Counted from the first letter of the stretch, positions 1 through 9,149 are shown. The stretch: DNA of 64,000 nucleotides from Butyrivibrio sp. AE2015 (GCF_000420825.1 NZ_ATVR01000008.1:62001-126000); one strand, 5' to 3'. The notes: generated by a model not told the origin, from the sequence alone. Translations and numbers: made by a program.

Positions 1-1
1 G

Positions 2-313
2 TTGGTGCGGCTTGTCAAGGAAGGAGGGATACGGTTAATTCATATCCCAAATGAATGTATATCGAGTCGCCATTTATTTCAGATAGTTGTAGATAAAAGA
101 GATGAATTGGTTGATGAATTAAATGAAAATGGTATATATCCTGGAGTTCATTATGTGGATAATACGGAGTATAAAATGTATAGTTATGCAAAAGGAACAT
201 GTCCTGTAGCACATTATTATAGTGAACATCTAGTTTCGTTGCCAATGCATTTAGATCTTAATCGAGATGACGTTGAGTATATATGCGAAATTATACGAGG
301 AGCAATTGTATGA
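2..313 (+). CDS. DegT/DnrJ/EryC1-type aminotransferase, C-terminal part (5' partial)
   Basis: The reading frame is already open at the window edge, so this is only the C-terminal ~100 residues. They match the end of PLP-dependent sugar aminotransferases of the DegT/DnrJ/EryC1/StrS family: a small domain of the type 'SSRHLFQIVVDKRDEL' followed by 'GIYPGVHY' and 'HLVSLPMHLDLNRDDVEYI'. These enzymes transaminate NDP-keto-sugars in the cytoplasm. The catalytic lysine lies upstream of the window, so activity and substrate cannot be judged. The stop overlaps the next start by four bases (ATGA), showing translational coupling with the FkbM gene in a glycan operon. Confidence 0.8.
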   Translation: MVRLVKEGGIRLIHIPNECISSRHLFQIVVDKRDELVDELNENGIYPGVHYVDNTEYKMYSYAKGTCPVAHYYSEHLVSLPMHLDLNRDDVEYICEIIRGAIV

Positions 314-1410
314 GGAAGATTCTTTTGTGGGGAGCTGGTCGAGTTTGTGATTACTTTTCAAAGAAAATTAAACAGTTTTATGAAAATGAAATATCTATTG
401 TTGGTATAACGGATAGTTATCGCACGCATGAAGATATGGTTAGCAAACGGGACTATATTGATTTGATATCCTTTAAAGAAACAGAATTTGATGATGTGGT
501 AGTTACAGTAGGATCATATGATACGTTTCTGCGTATAAAAAAGTTCATAGAGGACATAACAGAGGGCATAAACAGTATACATTGGTATAAGGATTATGAA
601 GGGGAACTTAGACGGCAGAGGATTATAAAAAAATATAAGGGTGTAGATGGCATGGAAGAGACGCTTGAGTGGATTTCCAGAAACGGATTGAGTACGCGAA
701 ACCAGTTTCAAAATCAAAAGAAGATCATATATGAAATGCACCTTGATAAAATGAATGGATATCCTTACATAGTTTTTGAGGATAAAAAGGTTTATTATCC
801 TCGTGAATACTGGATTGAGAAACCTGAAAATGAAAGGCATATAGTGAATTTTGAGGAAGATAATCAGTATCCAGGAAGTCCTCATTTGTATACATACGAG
901 GGACACGATATCCATGAGGGTGACTGTATAGTAGATGCTGGAGCTTGTGAAGGCAACTTTTCAATTAAGTATATAGAAAAAGTGAAAACAGTTTACCTAA
1001 TAGAACCTGATACGAAATGGAGAAAGCCATTAGAATTAACTTTTACACCATGGAAAGAGAAGTGTCGGTTTATATGGAGAGGTCTAAGTGATCATTCTGG
1101 AGATGAGAGCATAGATCTGGATACTATATTTCAAAATGAACTTAAACCGGATTTTATAAAAATGGACATTGAAGGAGCTGAGTGCAGAGCGTTGTTGGGA
1201 GGATTGGATGTAATAAAAAATGCTCATCCTACGATGTCGGTTTGCTCTTATCATAGAAAAAATGACGAGAGAAATATTAGATTTATTCTAGAAGCTCTGG
1301 GATATAAAACGCATATATCAAATGGAACAATGTTTTATGCTGATAAAGACATAGATTGGAGCCTTGATTTTAGAAAAGGTATGGTATACGCAGATTGGGG
1401 AGATAATTGA
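310..1410 (+). CDS. FkbM-family methyltransferase with N-terminal Rossmann-like module
   Basis: A 366-residue two-part protein. Residues 1-90 form a small nucleotide-binding-like module starting 'KILLWGAGRVCDYF'. Residues from about 200 form an FkbM SAM-dependent methyltransferase, with motif I 'VDAGACEGNFS' near residue 208 and 'KMDIEGAE' near residue 284. FkbM enzymes O-methylate sugars or polyketides, so here it probably methylates a glycan residue. I chose ATG 310, which overlaps the upstream stop as ATGA; the upstream in-frame GTG/ATG-like codons lie inside the aminotransferase. A second FkbM protein with the same architecture lies at 9154. The acceptor is unknown. Confidence 0.82.
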   Translation: MRKILLWGAGRVCDYFSKKIKQFYENEISIVGITDSYRTHEDMVSKRDYIDLISFKETEFDDVVVTVGSYDTFLRIKKFIEDITEGINSIHWYKDYEGELRRQRIIKKYKGVDGMEETLEWISRNGLSTRNQFQNQKKIIYEMHLDKMNGYPYIVFEDKKVYYPREYWIEKPENERHIVNFEEDNQYPGSPHLYTYEGHDIHEGDCIVDAGACEGNFSIKYIEKVKTVYLIEPDTKWRKPLELTFTPWKEKCRFIWRGLSDHSGDESIDLDTIFQNELKPDFIKMDIEGAECRALLGGLDVIKNAHPTMSVCSYHRKNDERNIRFILEALGYKTHISNGTMFYADKDIDWSLDFRKGMVYADWGDN

Positions 1411-1412
1411 AA

Positions 1413-2426
1413 ATGAATATTCTGATAGAAGGTATTAATCTTGAGAATTATTACTCAAAGGAACATGAATCTTTTAAGAATGGGCTCAGAACTATGTACG
1501 GAGCTAAAGTTTGGGGCAAAGGATACGAGAATTATGATCCTGAGGTGGACTCGTTTCTGGAAATTCGAAGGAGAACCTTTGGTGATGAAGAGATAGACTT
1601 GTTAATAATTATGGGAGCAAATAATTATGGATTCAAGGATGGTATAGGCGCCTCTTATAATGTTGAAAAGGCTGAGGAAGGATTTTATTATAGGGATCTT
1701 GAAAAGCTAAAGTGTAAAAAGGCGGTATTATTATACGATTTTTGGTCCGAAGCTGAATGTAAAAGGGAAGAGTATTTTGATTTTATTCTAAAGAATCAGA
1801 TTGATATTATTTTTACTTTGTTCCGATATCCGCTACATATTTGGAGATTATATCCGGATATCATAGATCGAATGATATGGTTGCCACCTAGTTTTAATCC
1901 AGGTATTTTTAATGATTGGGGAATGGAAAAGAAATATGATGTAGGCAATCTAAACTCGGGAATTTTTTCTGCGGATTCTTTTTATCCGGAGCGCCATAAG
2001 ATGCATAAAAAACTTCTTGAAATGAATGATATCACCTATTTGTATTCCAAACATCCAGGCGGTGGTTTTCATAAAGAAGGGGATCCACTGATTGGAAAGA
2101 ATTTTTCTAAAGCTATCAATGAATGTAGGATTTTTGTGACATCAGGTCATGAAGTATATAAAAATTTCACTTCGAAATATGTTGAAATAATGGCATCAAA
2201 AGCATGTCTCTTTACAACTGAATGCCTGGATGAAGATGTAATCGGGCTAATAGATGGATGGAATTGTATCAAAATAAGTGAGAGTAATTTTGAGGATAAA
2301 GTGCATTATTTTTTAAAACATAAGGATGAATTAAAAGCGATCTCAGAACGAGGATATAGGCTTGTAATGGAGAAATATAACTGTTATGCACAGGCCAATT
2401 ATGTGTACAGAAACATAACAAGGTGA
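1413..2426 (+). CDS. Glycosyltransferase, GT-B / group 1-like
   Basis: About 337 residues, soluble. The C-terminal third ('FVTSGHEVYKNFTSKYVEIM', then 'ASKACLFTTECLDEDVIGL' and a terminal helix 'ERGYRLVMEKY') resembles the CgeB-like / glycosyl transferases group 1 C-terminal domain that binds the nucleotide sugar. The start could be TTG 1407, overlapping the FkbM stop, or ATG 1413. I prefer ATG 1413 because GGGGAG at 1397-1402 is then about 10 bases away. It belongs to the same co-directional operon as its neighbours. Donor and acceptor sugars cannot be told from sequence. Confidence 0.65.
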   Translation: MNILIEGINLENYYSKEHESFKNGLRTMYGAKVWGKGYENYDPEVDSFLEIRRRTFGDEEIDLLIIMGANNYGFKDGIGASYNVEKAEEGFYYRDLEKLKCKKAVLLYDFWSEAECKREEYFDFILKNQIDIIFTLFRYPLHIWRLYPDIIDRMIWLPPSFNPGIFNDWGMEKKYDVGNLNSGIFSADSFYPERHKMHKKLLEMNDITYLYSKHPGGGFHKEGDPLIGKNFSKAINECRIFVTSGHEVYKNFTSKYVEIMASKACLFTTECLDEDVIGLIDGWNCIKISESNFEDKVHYFLKHKDELKAISERGYRLVMEKYNCYAQANYVYRNITR

Positions 2427-2460
2427 CGCAAGAGGACTTTTGTTGAGGAGTAATAAGCGA

Positions 2461-3573
2461 ATGATGTCTGTAGATGCAAAAATAGCCATTAGTAATTGTT
2501 GTATTGTGGACGATGGATTCTTGTGGCTTTTTTCAGAGGGAACGAAGGCATTAATGAAAGTATCGATTAGCAGTGGAGAAATATGTGATTATTATTTTGT
2601 TCCGGAAAGAAGCCAAAAAGAGTTGTTCTATAGAATGATAAAGTGCGCTGAGCATATATTTCTTATACCTTTCAATTCCACTGAAATGTGGGCGTTTTCT
2701 CTCTGTTCTAGTGAATGGAAAAAAGTGGATATAGGACTTGATTTGAGGGAAAAACAATTAAAATCAAAGTTCTATTCTGCTGTTGCATTTGATAATAAGA
2801 TATATATGTTTGGTTGGAGTATACCAGGCATTATTGTGTACGACTGTATATCTGAACGATATCATCGGATTACCGATTTTTTAGAATATATAAATGATAG
2901 ACGAATTATTTTTCATAAGGCAATGTGTGTTGATGAAGAAAAGATCTATTTGCCGGTATTCTTGTCTACTCATATTATTTGTTTTGATTTAAGACTTCAG
3001 AAATCTAGTGTTATTGAGATGCCAATTATTGCTGGGAAAGACTGCCCTGTGATTGAAGTTGATTTCCCGATAATAAAACTATACTCGATTGATGGAAAAG
3101 AATATGGAATTGACGAAGATGGAAGACAATATGAAAAGGAGATTTCTTGTTTCTCAGTTGGAAGACGAAGAGAGCCATTACTAATAGATTATTATGGTGA
3201 AACAAAGTTTTTAATACCAGAAGCATTTGCAATGATTGTCATTGCTAATAATACTAATAAAGACATGATAAAGTTGGACTATGCGAGTTCGGGTGTATAT
3301 CCAGATGGTGAGATGTCAAAATTCACTTTTGCAGAAAAAACTGAGGATAAAATCTTTTTTCAATCTCGAACAGATGGAAGAATCTACATTTTTGATAAGT
3401 TAAAACGAAATATTCAGGAAATAACAATGAATATCTGTGACGGTGGTAAAGAAAAACTTTATAAGAGTATTCGAAACAGTATAAATATTAACGAAATTGT
3501 AGATGAAAGAGAGATGAGTTTGGAAAGTTTTATTATGATTATATCAAAAGAGGGTGATGATGATGAGTCATAA
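2461..3573 (+). CDS. Hypothetical protein, beta-propeller-like repeats
   Basis: I do not recognise a named family. About 370 residues with repeated short beta-rich units ending in aromatic/hydrophobic positions, such as 'GFLWLFSEGTKALMKVS', 'KIYMFGWSIPGIIVYD', 'EEKIYLPVFLSTHIICFD' and 'DGRIYIFDKL'. This is the spacing expected of a kelch- or WD-like propeller. There is no signal peptide or membrane segment. A TTG at 2440 is possible, but GAGGAG at 2445-2450 places ATG 2461 at a good distance. It lies between a glycosyltransferase and a methyltransferase and overlaps the next gene, so a role in glycan assembly or sensing is plausible but unproven. Confidence 0.6.
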   Translation: MMSVDAKIAISNCCIVDDGFLWLFSEGTKALMKVSISSGEICDYYFVPERSQKELFYRMIKCAEHIFLIPFNSTEMWAFSLCSSEWKKVDIGLDLREKQLKSKFYSAVAFDNKIYMFGWSIPGIIVYDCISERYHRITDFLEYINDRRIIFHKAMCVDEEKIYLPVFLSTHIICFDLRLQKSSVIEMPIIAGKDCPVIEVDFPIIKLYSIDGKEYGIDEDGRQYEKEISCFSVGRRREPLLIDYYGETKFLIPEAFAMIVIANNTNKDMIKLDYASSGVYPDGEMSKFTFAEKTEDKIFFQSRTDGRIYIFDKLKRNIQEITMNICDGGKEKLYKSIRNSININEIVDEREMSLESFIMIISKEGDDDES

Positions 3574-4354
3574 TTCGGAGATTGATTTCAAACGACAAAT
3601 AAGGGGAGGGATTCCCAATAATTTATCATCTGCCAAGGTTATAGTTCCTTTGTTAATAGAGGCGGTAAAACCTCAAAGTGTTTTGGATGTTGGATGCGCT
3701 ACAGGGACTTGGCTTAACGAATTTAGAGAATGTGAAAATAGTATTAGAATTCAAGGGATAGATGGAAAGTGGATTTTAAATCAGAAATTGCAAATTAGTT
3801 CATCGGAGATTGAATTATATGACTTTGAGGATACAACATGTTGTCCAATGAGTGTATGGGGCGATGATATACATTATGACTTAGCGCTTTCGCTTGAAAC
3901 GGCAGAACATATATCATTAGAGAGAAGTGACTTTTTGATAGACACGCTTGTTAAAGCAAGTGATGTTGTATATTTTTCTGGAGCAACACCTAGAAGCGGG
4001 GGAGTTCATCATGTTAATGAAAGATGGCAGAGCTATTGGGTAAGAAAGTTTAACGATAGGGGGTACATAATGGTTGATTATGTTAGACCTAAGGTTTGGA
4101 ATAACAAAAGAGTTGCATATTTTTATGCTGAGGAATCTTTTGTATTTGTCAATGAAAATAGTATAAGCAAATATCCTTTATTAAATAATTACGTCAATGA
4201 ACCTATTGTCGATATTATTCATCCGATTCATTTTTTGAACCAAATTATAAAACCATCGCATGAATGGTCGTATTTAATTGATATTCAAAAAAGATTATTT
4301 AGGTCATATTCCGAAAAAATACGTAAAGATTTAAGGAAGGAGACCAGTAAATGA
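3563..4354 (+). CDS. Class I SAM-dependent methyltransferase
   Basis: About 263 residues. Motif I 'VLDVGCATGTW' sits near residue 40, followed by 'QGIDGKWIL' (acidic residue binding the SAM ribose) and a motif IV-like 'YDLALSLETAEHI'. This is the classic Methyltransf_11/23 pattern. Four in-frame start triplets lie at 3554-3565; AGAGGG at 3549-3554 best serves ATG 3560 or 3563. It starts inside the 3' end of the upstream gene and its stop overlaps the next start (4351). Probably methylates a sugar or lipid-linked intermediate of the surface glycan; substrate unknown. Confidence 0.75.
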   Translation: MSHNSEIDFKRQIRGGIPNNLSSAKVIVPLLIEAVKPQSVLDVGCATGTWLNEFRECENSIRIQGIDGKWILNQKLQISSSEIELYDFEDTTCCPMSVWGDDIHYDLALSLETAEHISLERSDFLIDTLVKASDVVYFSGATPRSGGVHHVNERWQSYWVRKFNDRGYIMVDYVRPKVWNNKRVAYFYAEESFVFVNENSISKYPLLNNYVNEPIVDIIHPIHFLNQIIKPSHEWSYLIDIQKRLFRSYSEKIRKDLRKETSK

Positions 4355-4818
4355 AGAAATCAATAGTAGCTGTATTGTTTGCAATTGTTACTGCAGAAGC
4401 ATTGCTTATAAATAAATACAGAAAACGTTTCTTAAAGCAAAGAGATGAGTATTTGAAATTTACAGAGTTTTATCAATTATTACTGCAATGGGTTAGAAAT
4501 TATAGAGATGGAAAGCATATAAAATCATATTTTGAAAAAAACGATTTCAAAAGTGTAGCTATTTATGGAATGAAGGAACTTGGCATATCATTTTTGGAGC
4601 AGTGTGAAAGGGAGAAGATAAATGTGAAATATTGCATTGATAGAGACGCAGATAGCATACATTTGGATGTAGATGTTTATAAACCGGATACTTACTTTGG
4701 TGATGTTGATGTAATAGTAGTTACTGCGATACATAATTTTTGTGAAATAGAATGCTCTTTAAAGAAAAAAACAAGTGCAAATATCGTTTCGCTTGAAGAT
4801 GTTATTTGGGAGTTATAA
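4351..4818 (+). CDS. Membrane-anchored small Rossmann-like module protein (paralogue A)
   Basis: 155 residues. An N-terminal hydrophobic segment (residues 4-20) and a basic stretch are followed by a compact Rossmann-like domain: 'SVAIYGMKELGISFL' near residue 70, 'YCIDRDADSIHLDV' near 93, and 'VDVIVVTAIHNF' near 115. The domain resembles the N-terminal sugar-nucleotide-binding module of PglD-type acyltransferases and of FkbM fusions, but here it stands alone on a membrane anchor. It is clearly paralogous to the gene at 7561, which shares the YGM, CIDR.ADSI and final 'IVSL.D.VWE' motifs. The start overlaps the upstream stop by four bases. Function unknown. Confidence 0.65.
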   Translation: MKKSIVAVLFAIVTAEALLINKYRKRFLKQRDEYLKFTEFYQLLLQWVRNYRDGKHIKSYFEKNDFKSVAIYGMKELGISFLEQCEREKINVKYCIDRDADSIHLDVDVYKPDTYFGDVDVIVVTAIHNFCEIECSLKKKTSANIVSLEDVIWEL

Positions 4819-4870
4819 CATCTTCCCTTTTGATATCTGGTGTACTTAATACTACATATGGGATTTGAAG

Positions 4871-5431
4871 ATGGATAAAACTAGAGCGTTATTACAAAAA
4901 ATAATTGGTTATGATCTATGGCATGTTGATACGAAACGCAGTTATGCCATAGACACAGTTTATAGAATAAATCAATTAATAATCAATGATGAGATTGGTG
5001 ATGGTGAGATTGTAGAAATAGGTTGTGGGTTAGGGGATATTATATCGTCTATTAAGACTCCGTATAAGTTAGGAGTTGATATTGATACAAAATGTATACA
5101 AGGAGCCAAAATTCTTCATCCCTTTACGAAATTTATATGTGGTTCATTTGGAGACATAATTGATAGGAATATTGCTGTGCTGATTATTTTAAATGTTTTT
5201 CATTTTATACCTCCTGATAAAATGTATAATTCATTGAATTGTCTTATGGAAAACAATGAGATTAGAAGGGTTATAGTGGATGAGGTTCAATCTCCACCGT
5301 ATCAATATCACTATGATTTTATGTCCATTATGGAAAAGTATGGGTATGGGATGGAATATAAATCTCAGGGCTATATGGCTGAGGGGGGAAGTAGGCGAAA
5401 AGTGCTACACTTTCTACGTGGTATAAATTAA
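4871..5431 (+). CDS. Class I SAM-dependent methyltransferase
   Basis: About 186 residues with motif I 'IVEIGCGLGDIISS', the acidic strand end 'LGVDIDTKCIQGA' and 'AVLIILNVFHFIPP' as a motif IV region. Small Methyltransf_25-like enzyme, cytoplasmic. The start is ATG 4871, with TTG 4865 as an alternative; the purine-rich GGGATTTGAAG just upstream is a weak ribosome site. It sits 52 bases after the previous gene, which is loose for this operon. Acceptor unknown, probably a glycan precursor by context. Confidence 0.7.
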   Translation: MDKTRALLQKIIGYDLWHVDTKRSYAIDTVYRINQLIINDEIGDGEIVEIGCGLGDIISSIKTPYKLGVDIDTKCIQGAKILHPFTKFICGSFGDIIDRNIAVLIILNVFHFIPPDKMYNSLNCLMENNEIRRVIVDEVQSPPYQYHYDFMSIMEKYGYGMEYKSQGYMAEGGSRRKVLHFLRGIN

Positions 5432-5449
5432 AAGGAATCGAGAATTATA

Positions 5450-6628
5450 ATGGTGAAAAAAAATATTGCTATAATGATTAATTCATTGGTTGCCGGCGGA
5501 GCAGAACGAGCAGCAATTACGCTTGGAGAGTACTTATGCAGGCAGGGGCATAGTGTTTTTTATTTTCTATTTACTGATAATCGAAAACCTTTTTTTAAGG
5601 TTGAGGGAAAGATTGTTAAAACATATATTTTTTTCCCTTTTTCGAGTGATTTAAGTCAGAAAGATAATATTAGAGAGTTGTTTTTTTCTGCGTATTCTTT
5701 GTATCAACTAAAAAGAAAATATCAAATTGATATATCAATATCCTTTATGGAGGCGTGGAATTTTCTTAATGTATGTTCAAAATGTAAGGATAAGTTGATT
5801 TTGAGCGTGCGCACTGTAATATCAGAAAGAACTGAGTATTCTGGGCTGTTATATGATCCCGTATGGATAAAACGATTATATAACCGGGCGGATTCTGTTG
5901 TTGCTGTGAGTGAATATGTAAAGGAAGATCTTATAAGGAAATACGGAATAAAGAGAAAGATAACCACTGCTATACCAAATGTTTCGAGAACATATCCGCT
6001 TATTAATAATTACAGGGAATGGATAGATGGCGATAAGGCGATTGTTACTATTGGAAGGATGGATGTTGTTAAACAACAGGAACGAATTATAAGAGCATTT
6101 TCTGAGATTATAAAAATGAATAAAGATGCAAGACTCATAATTGTGGGGGATGGTAAGCAGATGGGGTTTTTAAGGAAAGTCAAACATAACCTTGGGTTGG
6201 ATGATTACGTAAAACTGCCGGGGACAGAATCTGATATAGGGTTCTATTTAAAGAATGCAAGAGGATTTGTTCTTGCGTCTAGGGTTGAAGGCTTTCCAAA
6301 TGTGATTGCAGAAGCGATGGCTTACGGTGTGCCAATTATCACTACGGATTCACCAGGGGGGTGTGGTGAAATTGTAGGAAAGGAAACATCATCTGATGAG
6401 CTTCAGTTTTGCAAATATGGAATACTGACTCCATATATAAAGGGGAATGCTACAATTGAAGAAGAAATAAGCAGGGAAGAAAAAATCCTTGGCGAAGCAA
6501 TGAGTAAGATTATTCAGGACAATGATCTTTATAGAAAATATGCTGATATGTCTTTGAAAAGAGCAAATGATTATTCAGTAGAAAACATTATGTGCAAATG
6601 GGAAAAAGTATGCGGATTGAAAGACTGA
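5450..6628 (+). CDS. GT4-family glycosyltransferase
   Basis: 392 residues with the full GT-B retaining glycosyltransferase layout. The N-terminal acceptor domain starts 'INSLVAGGAERAAITL' (glycine-rich loop). The C-terminal donor domain has 'IVTIGRMDVVKQQERII' and 'ARLIIVGDGKQMGFL', then the E-x7-E signature in 'EGFPNVIAEAMAYGVPII'. This is Glycos_transf_1/GT4, of the same class as poly-glycosyltransferases such as PglH/PglJ. It acts at the inner membrane face, transferring a sugar from an NDP donor to a lipid-linked glycan. The length is normal for the family. Donor unknown. Confidence 0.88.
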   Translation: MVKKNIAIMINSLVAGGAERAAITLGEYLCRQGHSVFYFLFTDNRKPFFKVEGKIVKTYIFFPFSSDLSQKDNIRELFFSAYSLYQLKRKYQIDISISFMEAWNFLNVCSKCKDKLILSVRTVISERTEYSGLLYDPVWIKRLYNRADSVVAVSEYVKEDLIRKYGIKRKITTAIPNVSRTYPLINNYREWIDGDKAIVTIGRMDVVKQQERIIRAFSEIIKMNKDARLIIVGDGKQMGFLRKVKHNLGLDDYVKLPGTESDIGFYLKNARGFVLASRVEGFPNVIAEAMAYGVPIITTDSPGGCGEIVGKETSSDELQFCKYGILTPYIKGNATIEEEISREEKILGEAMSKIIQDNDLYRKYADMSLKRANDYSVENIMCKWEKVCGLKD

Positions 6629-6632
6629 TAGG

Positions 6633-7649
6633 ATGATGGAAAAATTTTTTATTATCACAGTTGATACGGAGGGTGATGATATATGGCATGTGACTGATAT
6701 CAAAGCTCCGGTAGAAACCAGAAATGCGGAATATATTTATAGATTCCAAAAATTATGTGAAAAATACGGCTTTATTCCTACATATCTGACAAATTATGAA
6801 ATGGCTGAAAGTAGACCGATGGTGGAGCTTGGCAGAGAAGGGGTAAAGAGAGGCTCTTTAGAGATTGGGGCGCATATGCATGCGTGGAATTCCCCACCGT
6901 ATTTTCCACTAATAAAAGCACCTGTCAAAAGAGGAAAACCATATTTGGGAGAATATCCAGGGAAAGTAATTTATCGAAAGATGGAGTATTTGACCAAATA
7001 TCTCGAGGATACCTTTGGATGTCCGATTAAATCTCATCGCGGAGGGAGATGGTACTTGGACTCACGTATTGCAGAATCACTGGTAAAACTGGATTATGTT
7101 GTTGACTGTTCTTGCACGCCGGGACATGATTGGTCAAGACAATCTGGATGGACCATGGGAAGTGGAGGAACGGACTGGTCTTGTTATGGAAGCAGACCGT
7201 ATGAACTAAAGAATAGTAAAAAACATAGTGGTGATTGTAAGAGATTAGTTGAGTTACCAGTTACATCTATCTCAAAGAGAAATGACGGTGTAAGGGCATG
7301 GTTTCGACCTAATGGTAAAAATGGACAGCAACTTTTGGCAATGCTGGATATATTGCGCAAGATGGATTGCCCATATATAGAATTTATGATTCATTCCTCT
7401 GAACTGATGCCCGGGGGAAGTCCAACATTCATACAAAAAGGGCAAATAGAGAAACTATACTTTGATATGGATGCTCTATTTTGTGAGTTGAAGAAATGTG
7501 GTTACAAGGGAACCGGAATCACGGATTACGTGATAAATCATTTATATGAGGAGAGAAGCTGTGAAAATCCTGATTTATTTGATTATAGTGTTTTTGGCGG
7601 TGATAGTAGGTGCGATTTTGGGCGTGGCTATTATTGGGAAGCAATATGA
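6633..7649 (+). CDS. Polysaccharide deacetylase-like protein
   Basis: 338 residues with NodB/PuuE-type deacetylase motifs: 'IITVDTEGDD' at residues 6-15 (catalytic/metal Asp), 'GAHMHAW' near residue 86 (metal-binding histidines) and a late 'FMIHSSEL' near 254. Enzymes of this fold remove N- or O-acetyl groups from sugars. No signal peptide is visible, so it probably works on a cytoplasmic lipid- or nucleotide-linked intermediate. The last ~30 residues, after 'ITDYVINHLYEERS', overlap the next gene by 89 bases and look low in conservation, so they may be a run-on tail. Confidence 0.75.
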   Translation: MMEKFFIITVDTEGDDIWHVTDIKAPVETRNAEYIYRFQKLCEKYGFIPTYLTNYEMAESRPMVELGREGVKRGSLEIGAHMHAWNSPPYFPLIKAPVKRGKPYLGEYPGKVIYRKMEYLTKYLEDTFGCPIKSHRGGRWYLDSRIAESLVKLDYVVDCSCTPGHDWSRQSGWTMGSGGTDWSCYGSRPYELKNSKKHSGDCKRLVELPVTSISKRNDGVRAWFRPNGKNGQQLLAMLDILRKMDCPYIEFMIHSSELMPGGSPTFIQKGQIEKLYFDMDALFCELKKCGYKGTGITDYVINHLYEERSCENPDLFDYSVFGGDSRCDFGRGYYWEAI

Positions 7650-8046
7650 AAAGCATTGTATGGTGATTAGCAAGAAAGCTGATTGGCTTTCAGATCTGTC
7701 TGTAATGCAGACACGATGGTTATGGCTTTTACAGAACGGAAAAACAGTTGCTGATTATTGTAACAATAACGGGTACAGACGAGTGGCAATTTATGGAATG
7801 AGTGAGATTGGCTACGCTTTACTTGATGAGTTGAAGAGTGGCGGTGTGGAGATTCCATATTGTATTGATAGAAATGCAGATAGCATATTTGCAAAAGTTG
7901 ATGTAAAGAGACCGGATGATGTCCCTGATGAAGTAGATGTTGTTATCGTGGCGGTGATTCAATACTACGATAGCGTGAAGAATACGCTTGAAAAGAGAGT
8001 AACTTGTCCGATTGTATCTCTCGCAGATATTGTTTGGGAGGCATGA
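7561..8046 (+). CDS. Membrane-anchored small Rossmann-like module protein (paralogue B)
   Basis: About 161 residues: an N-terminal transmembrane helix (residues 2-24, 'ILIYLIIVFLAVIVGAILG'), then a Rossmann-like module with 'RVAIYGMSEIGYALLDEL', 'PYCIDRNADSIFAKV', 'VDVVIVAVIQYYDS' and terminal 'IVSLADIVWEA'. It is paralogous to the gene at 4351. I chose GTG 7561 because GAGGAG at 7548-7553 lies seven bases upstream. This start lies 89 bases inside the deacetylase gene, but the hydrophobic helix there supports real translation. Function unknown; probably a membrane-tethered sugar-nucleotide or partner-binding module. Confidence 0.65.
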   Translation: MKILIYLIIVFLAVIVGAILGVAIIGKQYEKHCMVISKKADWLSDLSVMQTRWLWLLQNGKTVADYCNNNGYRRVAIYGMSEIGYALLDELKSGGVEIPYCIDRNADSIFAKVDVKRPDDVPDEVDVVIVAVIQYYDSVKNTLEKRVTCPIVSLADIVWEA

Positions 8047-8049
8047 CTT

Positions 8050-8436
8050 TTGAAAGAAGATTATCTAAAAAAAGCAAGAGAGGAAAATTGGAAGATTTGC
8101 ACATATGGTCTTGGATACTTAGGGAAAAGACTTAGACATATAATACCAGAATTGTTTGGATTAAAACCGGATTTTTATTGTGATAGCAATGACATTAAGG
8201 TTAAAGAAGCTGGATTTGAAGATGCTGATCCTATTTATAGAAATGAATTAAAAATGATAAAGGAGCCAATCATTGTATTTATCCTGACGGACGACCCATA
8301 TGATATTGAGATACAGAATGATTTAAGTACAAACAAAAGTCTGTTTACTTACACATTGAGGGAACTGGCGCTGATGGACCAAGTTATTCATGTTTTTTAT
8401 GGTGATGAATTATTTGAGATGTATAAGAGGCTCTGA
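8050..8436 (+). CDS. Small Rossmann-like module protein (soluble)
   Basis: 128 residues with 'KICTYGLGYLGKRLRHII' at 16-33, 'PDFYCDSNDIKV' and 'PIIVFILTDDPYDIEIQNDL'. This is the same small nucleotide-binding-like fold as the 4351 and 7561 proteins and the N-termini of the FkbM proteins, but without a membrane anchor. The TTG start is supported by GGGAGG about eight bases upstream, inside the end of the previous gene. Four bases separate it from that gene, so the two are translated together. Not recognised as a named family. Confidence 0.6.
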   Translation: MKEDYLKKAREENWKICTYGLGYLGKRLRHIIPELFGLKPDFYCDSNDIKVKEAGFEDADPIYRNELKMIKEPIIVFILTDDPYDIEIQNDLSTNKSLFTYTLRELALMDQVIHVFYGDELFEMYKRL

Positions 8437-8459
8437 TTGTTAATGAGAGGATACTGAAG

Positions 8460-9149
8460 TTGAATAAAAGGATTGCCGTTTATACCTGTGTTACAGGAAA
8501 TTACGATAATATCAGAGAGCCGCTGGTGAAAGAGGAATGTTGTGATTATTTTATCCTATCCGACACTCCTATGACAGATTTGAAATGCTTTTGTTTTCTT
8601 AATGTGGATGAGTTTATGCCGAATTCGTCCATGAGTCCAAAGGATAAGAACAGATACGCTAAGATGCATCCGGATGAGATTTTCCCTGAATATGATTACT
8701 CTATATATGTGGATGGCTCCATCCAGATTGTAAGACCGATATCGCATTACATTTCTAATATAGGAGAATTGGGTCTTGCAATCCATAAACATAGGGAACG
8801 GGATTGTATTTATTCAGAGGGCATATTTTTGACTTGGCTTGGGGCGGTTGATAAAGATGTACTTATTAATGATATACGCCGGTATATGGAAGCAGGGCTA
8901 CCAAGGCACTTCGGGATGTTTGAGTGTGGGATGATTGTCACGGATTTGAAAAATCCGAAAGCAATACTTCTTTACCGGGAGTGGTATGAAGAGTATATGG
9001 CTGGAGCCAAAAGAGACCAACAGGCACTAATCTATGTATTGTGGAAAAACGGTCTGACCGTCGATATGATAGGTGACCTTGGTGGTAAATACACTATTCT
9101 TACCAATCCAGATATCAATTGGAATCGGAGTGCACATTATCGAGGATGA
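8460..9149 (+). CDS. DUF616-type glycosyltransferase-like protein
   Basis: 229 residues starting 'RIAVYTCVTGNYDNI', followed by 'CCDYFILSDTP', 'PEYDYSIYVDGSIQIV' (acidic donor-binding motif near residue 85) and 'DQQALIYVLWKNG'. This order is typical of DUF616/TOD1-like GT-A folds found in bacterial glycan clusters and plant glycosyltransferases. The start is TTG, with GAGAGG 10 bases upstream. Likely a cytoplasmic sugar transferase in the same operon; donor unknown. Confidence 0.72.
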   Translation: MNKRIAVYTCVTGNYDNIREPLVKEECCDYFILSDTPMTDLKCFCFLNVDEFMPNSSMSPKDKNRYAKMHPDEIFPEYDYSIYVDGSIQIVRPISHYISNIGELGLAIHKHRERDCIYSEGIFLTWLGAVDKDVLINDIRRYMEAGLPRHFGMFECGMIVTDLKNPKAILLYREWYEEYMAGAKRDQQALIYVLWKNGLTVDMIGDLGGKYTILTNPDINWNRSAHYRG

